Assembly (NCBI RefSeq): GCF_001468065.1
Contig: NZ_LNYZ01000013.1
Span: 62,001 to 126,000 of the forward strand
Direction: 5' to 3'
DNA from: Legionella steigerwaltii
GTDB lineage: Bacteria > Pseudomonadota > Gammaproteobacteria > Legionellales > Legionellaceae
DNA length: 64,000 nucleotides
Below, in pieces: positions 1 through 8,772 of the stretch; positions within the stretch are counted from its first letter, which is position 1; each line of letters opens with the position of its first letter. The translations under genes were made by a program, and so were the position numbers. The notes under the pieces are model-generated. The model searched no databases, was not told where the DNA came from, and saw only the letters and a program-made list of their open reading frames with translations.

Positions 1-1462
1 TAAAGAACTTAAAGATGCGGGTTTTACTGCAGCTGAACTTAAAGCAGCGGGTTTTAGTGCTAAAGACTTAAAAGACGCAGGATTCAGTGCTAAAGAATTA
101 AAAGATGCTGGTTTTAGTGCTAAAGACTTAAAAGATGCTGGTTTTAGTGCTAAGGATTTAAAAGATGCCGGTTTTAGCGCCAAGGATTTAAAAGATGCAG
201 GATTTAGCGCTAAAGATTTAAAGGCTGCCGGTTTTAGTGCTAAGGACTTAAAAGATGCGGGTTTTAGTGCCAAGGATTTAAAAGATGCGGGATTTAGTGC
301 TAAAGAATTAAAGGACGCTGGTTTTAGTGCTAAGGATTTAAAAGATGCGGGTTTTAGTGCCAAGGATTTAAAAGATGCGGGATTTAGTGCCAAGGATTTA
401 AAAGATGCGGGCTTTACAGCAGCAGAAATGAAAGCAGCAGGTTTTAGTGCTAAAGATTTAGCTGATGCAGGATATAGCGCTGCTGATTTAAAAAATGCTG
501 GTTATAGTCCTACTGAATTATCACAAGTAGCGGGTTTAGGCGCTCCGAATTTACAGCAAGGCACATTTAATATTGGTGGTGTACCAACAGTAGGTCAAGG
601 GCCGGGAGCGGTGGTAACACCAGGATCTGCTGCAAGTAACCAACAGTTGCAAGCCATTATCAATAAACAAAATCAGCTGCAAGCGGAGCAAAAATATCAA
701 CAAAAAATCCAACAAAAAAGTTCAGAGATGTTGGCAGCTGCAAACCAATTAATTAATGAGTGGAAAAGTGTGCCTGCACAGACTTATACAGCGGGTAAAG
801 AAGAAGAAAAAGGTCCAGCAGCTGCGGCAGTAGCAGCAGCTGGCCCTGGAGGAACAGCAGTTACCGAAACCACTTCTACATCTGTTACTCAGGTCAATAT
901 GATTAAAACAGGTGATATACTGTTTGCAGTAATTGATACTGCAGTTAACAGTGATGAACCAGGCCCCATTCTCGCGAGCATTGTTTCTGGAAGACTTAAA
1001 GGAGCCAAATTAATTGGTAGCTTTAATTTACCTTCGAATGCTAACAAGATGGTGATTACATTTAATACAATGTCAATTCCAGGTGCACCAAGAACAATTC
1101 CAATCTCTGCGTATGCAATTGATCCGAATACTGCAAGAACTGCTCTTTCCAGTAAAACAAATCATCACTATTTACTGAGATACGGTTCATTATTTGCCTC
1201 CTCATTTTTAGAGGGTTTTGGTAATGCATTCCAGTCAGCCAATACAACAGTCACCATTGGTGGAACAGGTGGTGGTAATAACGTAACCGTTGCAAACGGT
1301 GTTGGACGATCTACTCTGGAAAATGCTGTAATTGGCTTGGCAACCGTTGGTAAGACTTGGGGACAGCAAGCACAAGTATTATTTAATACACCTACAACTG
1401 TTGAAGTTTATTCCGGAACTCCCGTAGGAGTTTTATTTACTCAGGATGTAAAATCTATTTAA
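1..1462 (+). CDS. dotG: DotG/IcmE, Dot/Icm type IVB core-complex protein (5' end outside the window)
   Basis: DotG is the inner-membrane-to-outer-membrane channel component of the Dot/Icm secretion system and its C-terminus is VirB10-like. The reading frame is open from base 2, so the gene enters from the left and its N-terminus and membrane anchor are not visible. The first ~170 visible residues are a run of decapeptides of the type LKDAGFSAKD, the hallmark of the DotG middle region. After a Gln/Ala-rich linker comes the conserved C-terminal domain (from about VNMIKTGDILFAVID to the end). The next gene, icmG, starts 17 bp after the stop, as in the L. pneumophila icm locus. The first in-frame ATG at 428 lies inside the repeat and is not the true start. 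Confidence 0.97.
   Translation, partial: KELKDAGFTAAELKAAGFSAKDLKDAGFSAKELKDAGFSAKDLKDAGFSAKDLKDAGFSAKDLKDAGFSAKDLKAAGFSAKDLKDAGFSAKDLKDAGFSAKELKDAGFSAKDLKDAGFSAKDLKDAGFSAKDLKDAGFTAAEMKAAGFSAKDLADAGYSAADLKNAGYSPTELSQVAGLGAPNLQQGTFNIGGVPTVGQGPGAVVTPGSAASNQQLQAIINKQNQLQAEQKYQQKIQQKSSEMLAAANQLINEWKSVPAQTYTAGKEEEKGPAAAAVAAAGPGGTAVTETTSTSVTQVNMIKTGDILFAVIDTAVNSDEPGPILASIVSGRLKGAKLIGSFNLPSNANKMVITFNTMSIPGAPRTIPISAYAIDPNTARTALSSKTNHHYLLRYGSLFASSFLEGFGNAFQSANTTVTIGGTGGGNNVTVANGVGRSTLENAVIGLATVGKTWGQQAQVLFNTPTTVEVYSGTPVGVLFTQDVKSI
2..520 (+). repeat. 30-bp tandem repeats encoding DotG decapeptides
   Basis: About 17 consecutive 30-bp units are visible, each encoding a decapeptide close to AGFSAKDLKD. 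The period keeps the frame. Neighbouring units are nearly identical in the middle (for example the GGTTTTAGTGC core recurs every 30 bp) and diverge towards the 3' end, where AGYSAADLKN and AGYSPTELSQ appear. The array continues beyond the left edge. Confidence 0.95.
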
Positions 1463-1479
1463 TTTGATGGCAGGTAAAA

Positions 1480-2307
1480 ATGGCAGATAATGATCAAAAT
1501 GATGAGTATAAGTTCGCTGAGTTAGATTCTCTTGAGAATGAACCTCTGGAGACCTCAGAGTTTGATGCAAAAAGTTCTACCCCTGCAGGATCAGGTGGAA
1601 TGGAACCAAGAAAAAATATTAAGCGCAATGCTTTAATTGCAGTGGGCGTAATTGTTTTTGCAATGTTGATGTATAAATTTATCGGTGGGATGTTCTCTAA
1701 AACTACCCCCACTCCTCCTAAAGAGAATGTAAGTCCTGCCCCCATGGCGGAAGTCACCCCACCTCCTCAACCCCAGGTAACTCAAACTGAAATTCCTAAA
1801 GAACCGATTCAGCCACAACCCGTGGTTCAACAACAACCTCCAGTTGTACAAGAGAATCCGGCGTTACAACAAAAGGTTGCTTCCATTGAAGCGAGCCAGC
1901 AAACAGTTCAATCTGAAGTAAGTTCAATGAGTCAGCAAGTAGGTAATGTCAATAATAATGTAAACGCATTAAATGCACAGATTACAAAATTAAATCAGAT
2001 GATTAGTGAATTGAATACTCAAGTAGCAAAACAATCTGAGGTAATTAATATATTAATGGAGCGTACAAAACCCAAACCTGTAAAGCGAGTTGTCCGCGTT
2101 CATACAGTAACTCCACAAATAAATTACTATATAAATGCAGTAATTCCTGGTCGGGCTTGGCTAATTGGCACAAATGGTTCTACACTTACAGTAAGAGAAG
2201 GGACAAAAATTGCAGGATATGGGACTGTTAGACTAATCGACTCTATGCAAGGGCGAGTTTTAACAAGTTCCGGGCGAGTAATTAGGTTTAGTCAAGAAGA
2301 TAGTTGA
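1480..2307 (+). CDS. icmG: DotF/IcmG, Dot/Icm inner-membrane core protein
   Basis: 275 aa. IcmG/DotF is a bitopic inner-membrane protein of the Dot/Icm core complex. Visible layout: an acidic cytoplasmic N-terminus of ~48 residues, one transmembrane helix (about residues 50-68, ALIAVGVIVFAMLMYKFIGG), a Pro/Gln-rich periplasmic linker (about 75-125), a heptad-like segment rich in Gln, Asn and Val (about 128-190, likely coiled coil), and a small C-terminal domain ending FSQEDS. Gene order and the 17-bp spacing from dotG and 7-bp spacing to icmC match the icmE-G-C operon. Length agrees with the family (about 270 aa). Confidence 0.95.
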   Translation: MADNDQNDEYKFAELDSLENEPLETSEFDAKSSTPAGSGGMEPRKNIKRNALIAVGVIVFAMLMYKFIGGMFSKTTPTPPKENVSPAPMAEVTPPPQPQVTQTEIPKEPIQPQPVVQQQPPVVQENPALQQKVASIEASQQTVQSEVSSMSQQVGNVNNNVNALNAQITKLNQMISELNTQVAKQSEVINILMERTKPKPVKRVVRVHTVTPQINYYINAVIPGRAWLIGTNGSTLTVREGTKIAGYGTVRLIDSMQGRVLTSSGRVIRFSQEDS

Positions 2308-2314
2308 GGTTTGT

Positions 2315-2896
2315 ATGGCTGATACATGTACAGGCGGATCGGTAGCGTGCTGGATATCGGGTCAGGTAAATATATTAACTAATATCGCAAATTCGTTGAT
2401 TCCTGTAGAACGCTTGATTACAGGGGGTGCATATCTGATTGGATGTGCCTTTTTGTTTAAAGCCGTCTATAGTTTAAAAGTGTATGGCGAGGCTCGTACG
2501 ATGATGTCGAATAATACGAGCATTAAAGAACCAATTATGTATTTGTTAGTTGGAGCGGTATTTATTTATTTTCCATCGGCCTTTTCGGCATTGATGGTAA
2601 CTACATTCGGTTATTCAAATGTTCTCTCGTACGCTCCGGTAAGTAGTAGTAACCCTACACTTGATACTTTGTTCGGTACTGGAAGCGTCGTAGGAAGGCC
2701 TTTAACAATTATTATTCAGGTTATCGGTTTAGTCGCTTTCGTAAGAGGATGGGTATTGATTGCACGTTCCGCCTCGCAAGGACAACCACCAGGTGGGACT
2801 GGTAAAGGTTTAATTCATGTGTTTGGAGGAATATTAGCAATTAACATTGTAGGTACACTCGAGATGATTAATAATACTTTATATGGGGCATCGTAA
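2315..2896 (+). CDS. icmC: DotE/IcmC, Dot/Icm membrane protein
   Basis: 193 aa. IcmC/DotE is a small polytopic inner-membrane protein of the Dot/Icm system. Hydrophobic segments lie at about residues 35-55 (LITGGAYLIGCAFLFKAVYS), 75-95 (IMYLLVGAVFIYFPSAF), 128-148 and 165-185. The paralogous IcmD downstream shares the pattern of a segment containing ITAGSYL or ITGGAYL followed by a second helix with FLPS or YFPS, which supports both calls. It starts 7 bp after icmG, so the genes are probably translated from one transcript. Confidence 0.94.
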   Translation: MADTCTGGSVACWISGQVNILTNIANSLIPVERLITGGAYLIGCAFLFKAVYSLKVYGEARTMMSNNTSIKEPIMYLLVGAVFIYFPSAFSALMVTTFGYSNVLSYAPVSSSNPTLDTLFGTGSVVGRPLTIIIQVIGLVAFVRGWVLIARSASQGQPPGGTGKGLIHVFGGILAINIVGTLEMINNTLYGAS

Positions 2897-2963
2897 CAGA
2901 ACAGAAAGTATGATTTTTTTGATTTAATCAGTTTTAGTAAAATTTAAATTTGAGGAGAAAAAG

Positions 2964-3362
2964 GTGAAGAGCAAACTCATTAGTAAATCTAATTACACAT
3001 ATTGGTTAGGCAGTTTCATTTGCCTAAGTTTACTGGCCTTGGTTAGTCAAGATGCCGCAGCTTCCGGAACTTCGATATCCATAGGGAATATGGCATCAAA
3101 CATTACTGGGTCATTTACAAGCTTGACAAAATTGATAACTGCAGGTTCTTATCTGGCTGGATTGGGATTTTCAATCGGTGCTATTATGAAATTTAAACAG
3201 CACAAAGATAACCCGACCCAAATTCCAATAGGTACACCAATTGCCTTAGTTTTTATTGCTGCCGCTTTATTGTTCCTACCTTCAATTTTAGGAGTAACTG
3301 GGTCAACAATGTTCGGGGGTAGTGGTGGTACAACTGCTGGTCCTACTGGAACAGTATATTAA
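2964..3362 (+). CDS. icmD: DotP/IcmD, Dot/Icm membrane protein
   Basis: 132 aa from a GTG start. The GTG is chosen because GAGGAG lies 6 bases upstream and the product then begins with a basic stretch and a hydrophobic signal-like segment (about residues 12-33). Two further hydrophobic helices follow (about 58-75 and 90-110, ending FLPSILG), then a Gly/Thr-rich tail. IcmD/DotP is a small membrane component of the Dot/Icm apparatus. A strong hairpin plus T-run lies about 60 bp after the stop, so transcription from icmE-G-C-D may partly stop here. Confidence 0.93.
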   Translation: MKSKLISKSNYTYWLGSFICLSLLALVSQDAAASGTSISIGNMASNITGSFTSLTKLITAGSYLAGLGFSIGAIMKFKQHKDNPTQIPIGTPIALVFIAAALLFLPSILGVTGSTMFGGSGGTTAGPTGTVY

Positions 3363-3419
3363 AAAAGTGACGGCAAATACATAGCAGTTGCTTTTATAAT
3401 AATGGTAAGATTCATTTTT

Positions 3420-3454
3420 GATCCTCTCTCCGTTAAGGAGAAGAGGATCTTTTA
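3420..3454 (+). terminator. Rho-independent terminator after icmD
   Basis: A GATCCTCT...AGAGGATC stem, extended by CTCC/GGAG around a short loop, is followed at once by TTTTA. It sits inside the Dot/Icm gene string, between icmD and icmJ, so it probably separates or attenuates expression of icmJ-icmB from the upstream genes. Confidence 0.8.
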
Positions 3455-3516
3455 ATGGGTATGAAAAAAGAATAATTGCCAATATAAGTTTATTGTATTT
3501 AATGTGAGCCGAGGAT

Positions 3517-4143
3517 ATGGCAGTTAATCAAGAACAAAACAAATTAAAATTAATGGCTACGCCTGGTTCATGGCGTTTGTATTCTGCCAGAAAGGTTGAC
3601 GAACGATTTAAGGCGTTTGAGCAAAAAGTATTTCAAAGAGATAGATATACTTGTCGCTTTTGTGGATTTCAGGCGCGTTTATTTCAAGAAGTGGTTAATC
3701 TTGATAATAATTATGCTAACAACAAGTTAGAAAATTTGGTGACTTCTTGCTGTTTCTGTGCACAGTGTTTTTTTGTTGAATCCGTCGGTGTTGGTGGTTA
3801 TGGCGGGGGTACATTAATTTATCTTCCTGAACTAACCCAACCTGAATTAAATAGCACATGTCATGTATTATTTTGTGCGATTACTAATGATACAGGATAT
3901 AAATCGAGTGCGCAGAATATTTATCGAGCATTCAAATTTCGCTCACAACTTGTGGAGGAAAAGTTTGGTGAAGGAACAAGTGATCCTGCGATATTTGGTC
4001 AGTTAATGATTGATGCAGGTGTGAATGACGAAGAGAGAAGATCTAAATTATTTAAAAATATACTTCTATTGCCTTCAAGAGCTAAGTTTCGTAAACAAAT
4101 TGAAAAATGGGCTGCAAGTGCACTAGAAGAAATTTCAAGTTAA
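3517..4143 (+). CDS. icmJ: DotN/IcmJ, component of the Dot/Icm coupling complex
   Basis: 208 aa. IcmJ/DotN binds the DotL ATPase as part of the type IV coupling complex that receives effectors. The sequence has an HNH-like, zinc-binding arrangement: CRFCGF near residues 48-53 and SCCFCAQCFF near residues 84-93, which would give four or more Cys ligands, in line with the known zinc site of DotN. It begins at an ATG after GAGCCGAGG and is followed 15 bp later by icmB. Length matches the family. Confidence 0.95.
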   Translation: MAVNQEQNKLKLMATPGSWRLYSARKVDERFKAFEQKVFQRDRYTCRFCGFQARLFQEVVNLDNNYANNKLENLVTSCCFCAQCFFVESVGVGGYGGGTLIYLPELTQPELNSTCHVLFCAITNDTGYKSSAQNIYRAFKFRSQLVEEKFGEGTSDPAIFGQLMIDAGVNDEERRSKLFKNILLLPSRAKFRKQIEKWAASALEEISS

Positions 4144-4158
4144 ACGTGAGGTAAGGGA

Positions 4159-7100
4159 ATGGCGCATTGGTCAGAATCATTTTTTGAAGGGATAGATACC
4201 TTCTTTGCCTGGCTAAGTACTTCGCTCAAGCAAACAACTGAATCATATATTGAGTTGGAAACAGCGGATAGCCCAACTGTGTTGGTCAATCACGATGGTT
4301 CTTTAGTATCGATTTTGAAAATTGAAGGAGTATCTGCTCTTGTAGGTGCTGCAGAGTTTGAAAACTTAGTTGCAGGGTTAACCAACTCATTTCAAGGTGC
4401 AATGGGGCGTCCAGGACATGCTTTACAGGTTTATTTTAGCCATGATAAACAAAACATAAGAAAATTGATTCAAGACACTTATGAACCAGCTACGGCAACT
4501 GCAAAACGACTTGAATTGAATCTAACGGACTTGTTTGAAGAACGAGTCAACTATATGGCTCAGTATTGCGCAGAAGAGCGCGTCTATTTTGTACTGATTA
4601 CCCGACCATTCAATTTACCCTCTGAGCAATTAAAAGCAGCAACCAAAACTAAATTTAAGATGATCAAAGATATGAAGGCCCCTCCTTTTAAAAACAGCCA
4701 AACTATCTATGCTGCCATCCCTGAGTTGCGTGATACGCATGATGCTTATGTTCGTTCCGTTATGAATGATCTCGATTCACTTCATATTTTTGCTAAATTA
4801 ATGGAAGTACATGATGCAATACATGCAGTTCGTATGACAGCGGATCCAGATTATACTGCTGATGATTGGCGACCAAGTTTGCCTGGAGATAAGGTTACAA
4901 TTAGAGAGATTAATTCTTTTGAAGGAGATCCTTCAGATTTATTATGGCCTTCATTAGCGAAGCAAGTATTTCCCCGTGACGCGGAGGTACTAGATTTACG
5001 TACAGTTAGGGTCGGAGACAAGATTTATTCATCAACCTACATTGATTTATTCCCCAAAGACATTAGACCATTTATTCAATTATTTACACGTATATTACCC
5101 GCGCATATTCCTTGGAGAATCTCCTTTCTGATTGAGAGTGAAGGACTTGCCACAATTAAACTTAAAGGCTTATTAGCCGCGATTTTAACTTTTAGTTCAG
5201 CACAAAATCGTTTGATCAGCGATTCAGTTAATTTATTAAAATACATACAGCTAAATACAGATGAATCCGTAGTCCGTTTACGAGTTGTTGCAACAACTTG
5301 GGCGCCTGAAGATAGAATGGCATTATTGAGGCAACGCAGTTCTGAGTTAGTAAAAGCAATTGAGGGCTGGGGATCAACCGACGTTTCTGAAATTTGCGGT
5401 GATCCATTCGGTGGTTTTGTTTCTGGCATGTTAGGTGCTACGCTGAATAGTACCGCAGTTCCTACTGTTGCGCCTCTAAGCGCAGTGATTTCAATATTAC
5501 CAATTACCCGCCCTGCATCGCCTTGGCTAAAGGGAGCACTACTTTTTAGAACACCTGATGGCAAACCTTGGCCCTTCCAGCCGGGATCTACGGAACAAAC
5601 AACCTGGATCGATCTTGTATATGCGCGCCCAGGTTCGGGTAAATCTGTTTTATCGAATGCAGTTAACCTCGCTCTATGTTTATCAGGTGGACTGTTACGT
5701 TTACCACGTATTGCAATTATTGATATTGGGCCTTCAAGTAGCGGGCTTATTTCTTTGCTGAAGGAAGCACTTCCAGCATCTAAGCGTCACCTGGTTGCTT
5801 ATCATCGTTTGAGAATGACTCCTGATTACTCAATTAATCCTTTTGATACACAGTTGGGATGTCGTTATCCTACTGCATTAGAACGAGCTTTTTTAGTTAA
5901 CTTTATTACTTTATTAACGACGCCTCTGGGCGCAGAAAAACCCTATGATGGTATGCCAGATCTTGCGGGTATGGTGGTCGATGAATTATATAAAAGTTTG
6001 GCTGATGAATTTAATCCGTCGCCTTATTCTCCTGGAGTAGAGGAATTCATTGACAGTATTTTGGAAGAAATTGGGTTTGTTCGTGATTCAAAATCAACTT
6101 GGTGGGAAGTAACAGACTCACTGTATTCAGCAGGTTTTGTACATGAAGCGATGTTGGCCCAACGTTATGCGATGCCTTTATTGGCTGATGCTGCATCAAT
6201 TTGTCGTACCCCATCGATTGAAGATCTCTATGAAAGAATTACAGCACCGACTGGTGAATCATTAATTAACGCATTTTCGCGAATGATCTCTGCCGCAGTT
6301 CGTGAATATCCTATTTTGTCACGTGTGACGAGTTTTGATATTGGTGATGCGCGAGTTGTGTCACTTGACCTTGATGAGGTAGCAAAAAGCGGGGGGGATG
6401 CCGCAGACAGACAAACTGCAGTAATGTATATGCTGGCACGTTATGTATTGGCAAGACACTATTATTTAACTGAAGAGAGCCTCAATAATATTCCGGAGCA
6501 ATATAAGGAATATCATAAAGAACGAGTGCAAGAAATTAGAGAAGATCACAAACGTATTGTGTACGACGAGTTTCACCGAACTTCAAAATCCGCTGCAGTA
6601 CGTGAGCAAGTTATTATTGATATGCGCGAAGGGCGTAAATGGAAAGTACAAATTGCCTTATTATCACAGGCAGTTGATGACTTTGATCCGGTAATGATTG
6701 ATTTTGCTACAGCGATTTACATCATGGATGCAGGACCTTCGCAGGCAGTCGAAAAAACTACTTCGATATTTGGACTATCTGATACCGCAAAAGCAGCTTT
6801 ACGTACTCGAGTACATGGTCCAAGACAAGGAGGAGGAACTTTTCTAGCGCAATATGCTACTAAAAGTGGGGTTAACGTACAGTTGCTTACACTGACTCTA
6901 GGTCCAGTTGAGCTATGGGCTTTTAGTACCACAGCTGAGGATGCTACAGTGAGAAACCATTTGTATCGCCATCTTGGTCCAGGAGAAGCACGACGTGTGT
7001 TGGCTGCATTATTTCCTAATGGTTCAGTTGCCAAAGAATTAGAAACTCGATTGAATAATATGAAAGAAAAAGTAGGTTTAATTGAAGATGAACTAAAAGA

Positions 7101-7188
7101 AAGCATTGTAGAACAATTAATTAACGAAATTCTTGATGCCTATTCAAAAAATCCTGATGTTAAGAGTCTGCCCGCTAAATTGACGTGA
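4159..7188 (+). CDS. icmB: DotO/IcmB, Dot/Icm VirB4-like ATPase
   Basis: 1009 aa, the normal size for IcmB/DotO, the cytoplasmic ATPase that powers assembly and secretion by Dot/Icm. The Walker A motif is ARPGSGKS at residues 489-496 (Lys495). A Walker B-like segment, RIVYDEFHR, places the Asp-Glu pair at residues 803-804. The N-terminal half is the VirB4-type domain without nucleotide motifs. The start has AGGTAAGGG just upstream. No icm gene follows: the stop is followed by a palindromic repeat and unrelated genes, unlike L. pneumophila where tphA, icmF and icmH come next. Confidence 0.97.
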   Translation: MAHWSESFFEGIDTFFAWLSTSLKQTTESYIELETADSPTVLVNHDGSLVSILKIEGVSALVGAAEFENLVAGLTNSFQGAMGRPGHALQVYFSHDKQNIRKLIQDTYEPATATAKRLELNLTDLFEERVNYMAQYCAEERVYFVLITRPFNLPSEQLKAATKTKFKMIKDMKAPPFKNSQTIYAAIPELRDTHDAYVRSVMNDLDSLHIFAKLMEVHDAIHAVRMTADPDYTADDWRPSLPGDKVTIREINSFEGDPSDLLWPSLAKQVFPRDAEVLDLRTVRVGDKIYSSTYIDLFPKDIRPFIQLFTRILPAHIPWRISFLIESEGLATIKLKGLLAAILTFSSAQNRLISDSVNLLKYIQLNTDESVVRLRVVATTWAPEDRMALLRQRSSELVKAIEGWGSTDVSEICGDPFGGFVSGMLGATLNSTAVPTVAPLSAVISILPITRPASPWLKGALLFRTPDGKPWPFQPGSTEQTTWIDLVYARPGSGKSVLSNAVNLALCLSGGLLRLPRIAIIDIGPSSSGLISLLKEALPASKRHLVAYHRLRMTPDYSINPFDTQLGCRYPTALERAFLVNFITLLTTPLGAEKPYDGMPDLAGMVVDELYKSLADEFNPSPYSPGVEEFIDSILEEIGFVRDSKSTWWEVTDSLYSAGFVHEAMLAQRYAMPLLADAASICRTPSIEDLYERITAPTGESLINAFSRMISAAVREYPILSRVTSFDIGDARVVSLDLDEVAKSGGDAADRQTAVMYMLARYVLARHYYLTEESLNNIPEQYKEYHKERVQEIREDHKRIVYDEFHRTSKSAAVREQVIIDMREGRKWKVQIALLSQAVDDFDPVMIDFATAIYIMDAGPSQAVEKTTSIFGLSDTAKAALRTRVHGPRQGGGTFLAQYATKSGVNVQLLTLTLGPVELWAFSTTAEDATVRNHLYRHLGPGEARRVLAALFPNGSVAKELETRLNNMKEKVGLIEDELKESIVEQLINEILDAYSKNPDVKSLPAKLT

Positions 7189-7268
7189 GTTCGGCTATTT
7201 CTTTATGTCGAATTCACCTTAATATTCCCTTAAGAGTATATCAATATAATCGGCCTTGTTCTTATCAT

Positions 7269-7297
7269 GAATGAATTTAAGTGTATCAAATTCATTC
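7269..7297. terminator. Hairpin downstream of icmB
   Basis: GAATGAATTT (7269-7278) pairs with AAATTCATTC (7288-7297) around a 9-base loop. No strong T-run follows, so it is only a possible end point for the icmJ-icmB transcript. Confidence 0.4.
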
Positions 7298-7308
7298 TGA
7301 AAAGATAG

Positions 7309-7443
7309 GGTCTGATGACAATGCTACTGTCTAAGTCAAATGAGAAGATTATATGCTCCGATACTCACATACTTCGTGTCGCTACGTTTTGGGGCTCTAA
7401 AATCTCCTCATGTTGTCTTAACCTTTTGAATTGTCCACAGGCC
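7309..7443. repeat. Palindromic repeat family B, copy 1 (diverged)
   Basis: An imperfect inverted repeat of about 135 bp between icmB and the next gene. The ends are GGTCTGATGACAAT and the complement of GGCCTGTGGACAATT. The core ATGCTCCGATACTCACATAC matches the reverse complement of the copy at 12044. It carries no coding capacity of its own. Confidence 0.75.
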
Positions 7444-7484
7444 ATCTAATAGATGGAATATTAATTAATAAGAATGAGGTCTAT

Positions 7485-8432
7485 ATGAAAAATGCAATTG
7501 TCATTTTGTTTTCATTATTGATAAGCATCAATACAAGTTTCGCCTTTTCAAATACGGAAATTCCAGATGAGATGTATATCAAAGAACACTGGATCAGTTT
7601 AACAACAAGCTATGACATAGAAACAAAAACACGAAAATTAGGTACTCTATATAGAAAATTTTTCAGTCTTTTGTTGACCTATGAATTTTTTGATCCTTTT
7701 GACAATAAATTAGCCTATGCACGCTCAAAATTCTTTTCTTTGACCGCTCATTTTGATGTTTATGATAATTTTGAAAATTTTATAGGGGCCGCCGATGAGA
7801 AACTATTTGCCTTTTTCCCAACCTTCGACATCTATGGAGAAGATGGGTACACAAAATTGGCTAAGGCAAGTATGAATTTTTGGGGAACAACCTTCACAAT
7901 TTATGACCCAGTAACGGATAAAGAAATGGCAACTTTATATCGACCATTTTTTAGACTGAAAAATGACTGGACTTTTAATATTACAAATAAGGCTTTATTC
8001 AAGCAGAAAGGAATTGATTCTCGCGTGCTGATGACGGTAATTGCTTTTCAGGGAGACAGAGAGTATTGGGAAAGTAATAACCAAAATAACTTTAAAGCAA
8101 TTGCGAAAAAATCCGTAAAATCTAATGAAGTGACCTCAAAACAGGTGGACGAACTTTTAGAAAAAATTGCAGTAGTGAGCAAACAAGAGGGCTTAGAAAA
8201 TACCAAAAATCCTGATCCAAAAATGATGGATGCGGTTGCTAATGAGTTGGAAAGTAATTATCAAAAAATGCATGCTCATGATGAAGCGACACAAACTAAT
8301 CAAGAAAAGCTTACTGCATTTGTTGAATATTGTTTGAATTGGGTTCAAGAAAATAATCTTGCTTCTGAGAAGAAAAAAGCGATTCTTTTCTTGCTTAAGA
8401 CTCGTTTGGAAGGCTCGATAAATTTAATTTAA
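7485..8432 (+). CDS. Secreted protein with LURP-one/tubby-like beta-repeats, function unknown
   Basis: 315 aa from the ATG at 7485, preferred over an upstream in-frame start at 7431 because it has an AATGAGGT ribosome site and gives a clean signal peptide (AIVILFSLLISINTSFAFS). Residues ~30-190 repeat a short pattern of aromatic beta-strands (KFFSLTAHFDVYDNFENFIG, KLFAFFPTFDIYGEDG, FWGTTFTIYDPVTDKEMA, PFFRLKNDWTFNI) like the strands of the LURP-one-related/tubby C-terminal (scramblase-like) fold. The C-terminal ~110 residues are charged and helical. A Sec signal points to the periplasm or outside, which is unusual for this fold. The fold call is inference from strand pattern only; function is unknown. 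Confidence 0.7.
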   Translation: MKNAIVILFSLLISINTSFAFSNTEIPDEMYIKEHWISLTTSYDIETKTRKLGTLYRKFFSLLLTYEFFDPFDNKLAYARSKFFSLTAHFDVYDNFENFIGAADEKLFAFFPTFDIYGEDGYTKLAKASMNFWGTTFTIYDPVTDKEMATLYRPFFRLKNDWTFNITNKALFKQKGIDSRVLMTVIAFQGDREYWESNNQNNFKAIAKKSVKSNEVTSKQVDELLEKIAVVSKQEGLENTKNPDPKMMDAVANELESNYQKMHAHDEATQTNQEKLTAFVEYCLNWVQENNLASEKKKAILFLLKTRLEGSINLI

Positions 8433-8772
8433 AGCTTAGATTAACTTAGTGCCGCGACGTTCTCGTGGCACCCCGAATGTAGTACCAGACTGGATCCTGC
8501 GCATACGCCGCAGGAGGTAGGGGATAGGTAAAATCGATCTCAAACTAGATAAGACAGTTTTCGCTTGATCGCTATGACCAAGGACTGATCTTAGTTAATA
8601 AAATATAATGAAAAGATAGATTACCCTGATTCTTTATTAAACATGGTTCTATGCTAGTCCTGGGTTCAAAGAAATCCCGGCTTAAGTCATAGCTTAATTG
8701 TATTTGTATTGATCAATTTGATGGAAATACATTATAATCTGCATTAATTAAATCACTTGTAGCCTATGAGAC
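8433..8772. other. Intergenic gap with two hairpins and a promoter-like site
   Basis: 340 bp without a credible gene. It holds a hairpin GTGCCGCGA/CTCGTGGCAC near 8449-8473 and another, TCCTGCG/CGCAGGA, near 8494-8514; neither has a T-run. Close to the next gene, TTGATC (8709-8714) and TATAAT (8733-8738), 18 bases apart, form a good sigma70-type promoter for the F-box gene. Confidence 0.45.

Noticed and set aside
5076-5564. 162-codon minus-strand frame inside icmB
   Set aside because: It is antisense to a well-conserved ATPase with intact motifs, has no ribosome site and no recognisable product.
8449-8514. Two hairpins after the LURP-one-like gene as a riboswitch
   Set aside because: They are short simple stems without a conserved aptamer pattern and lie downstream, not upstream, of the gene.
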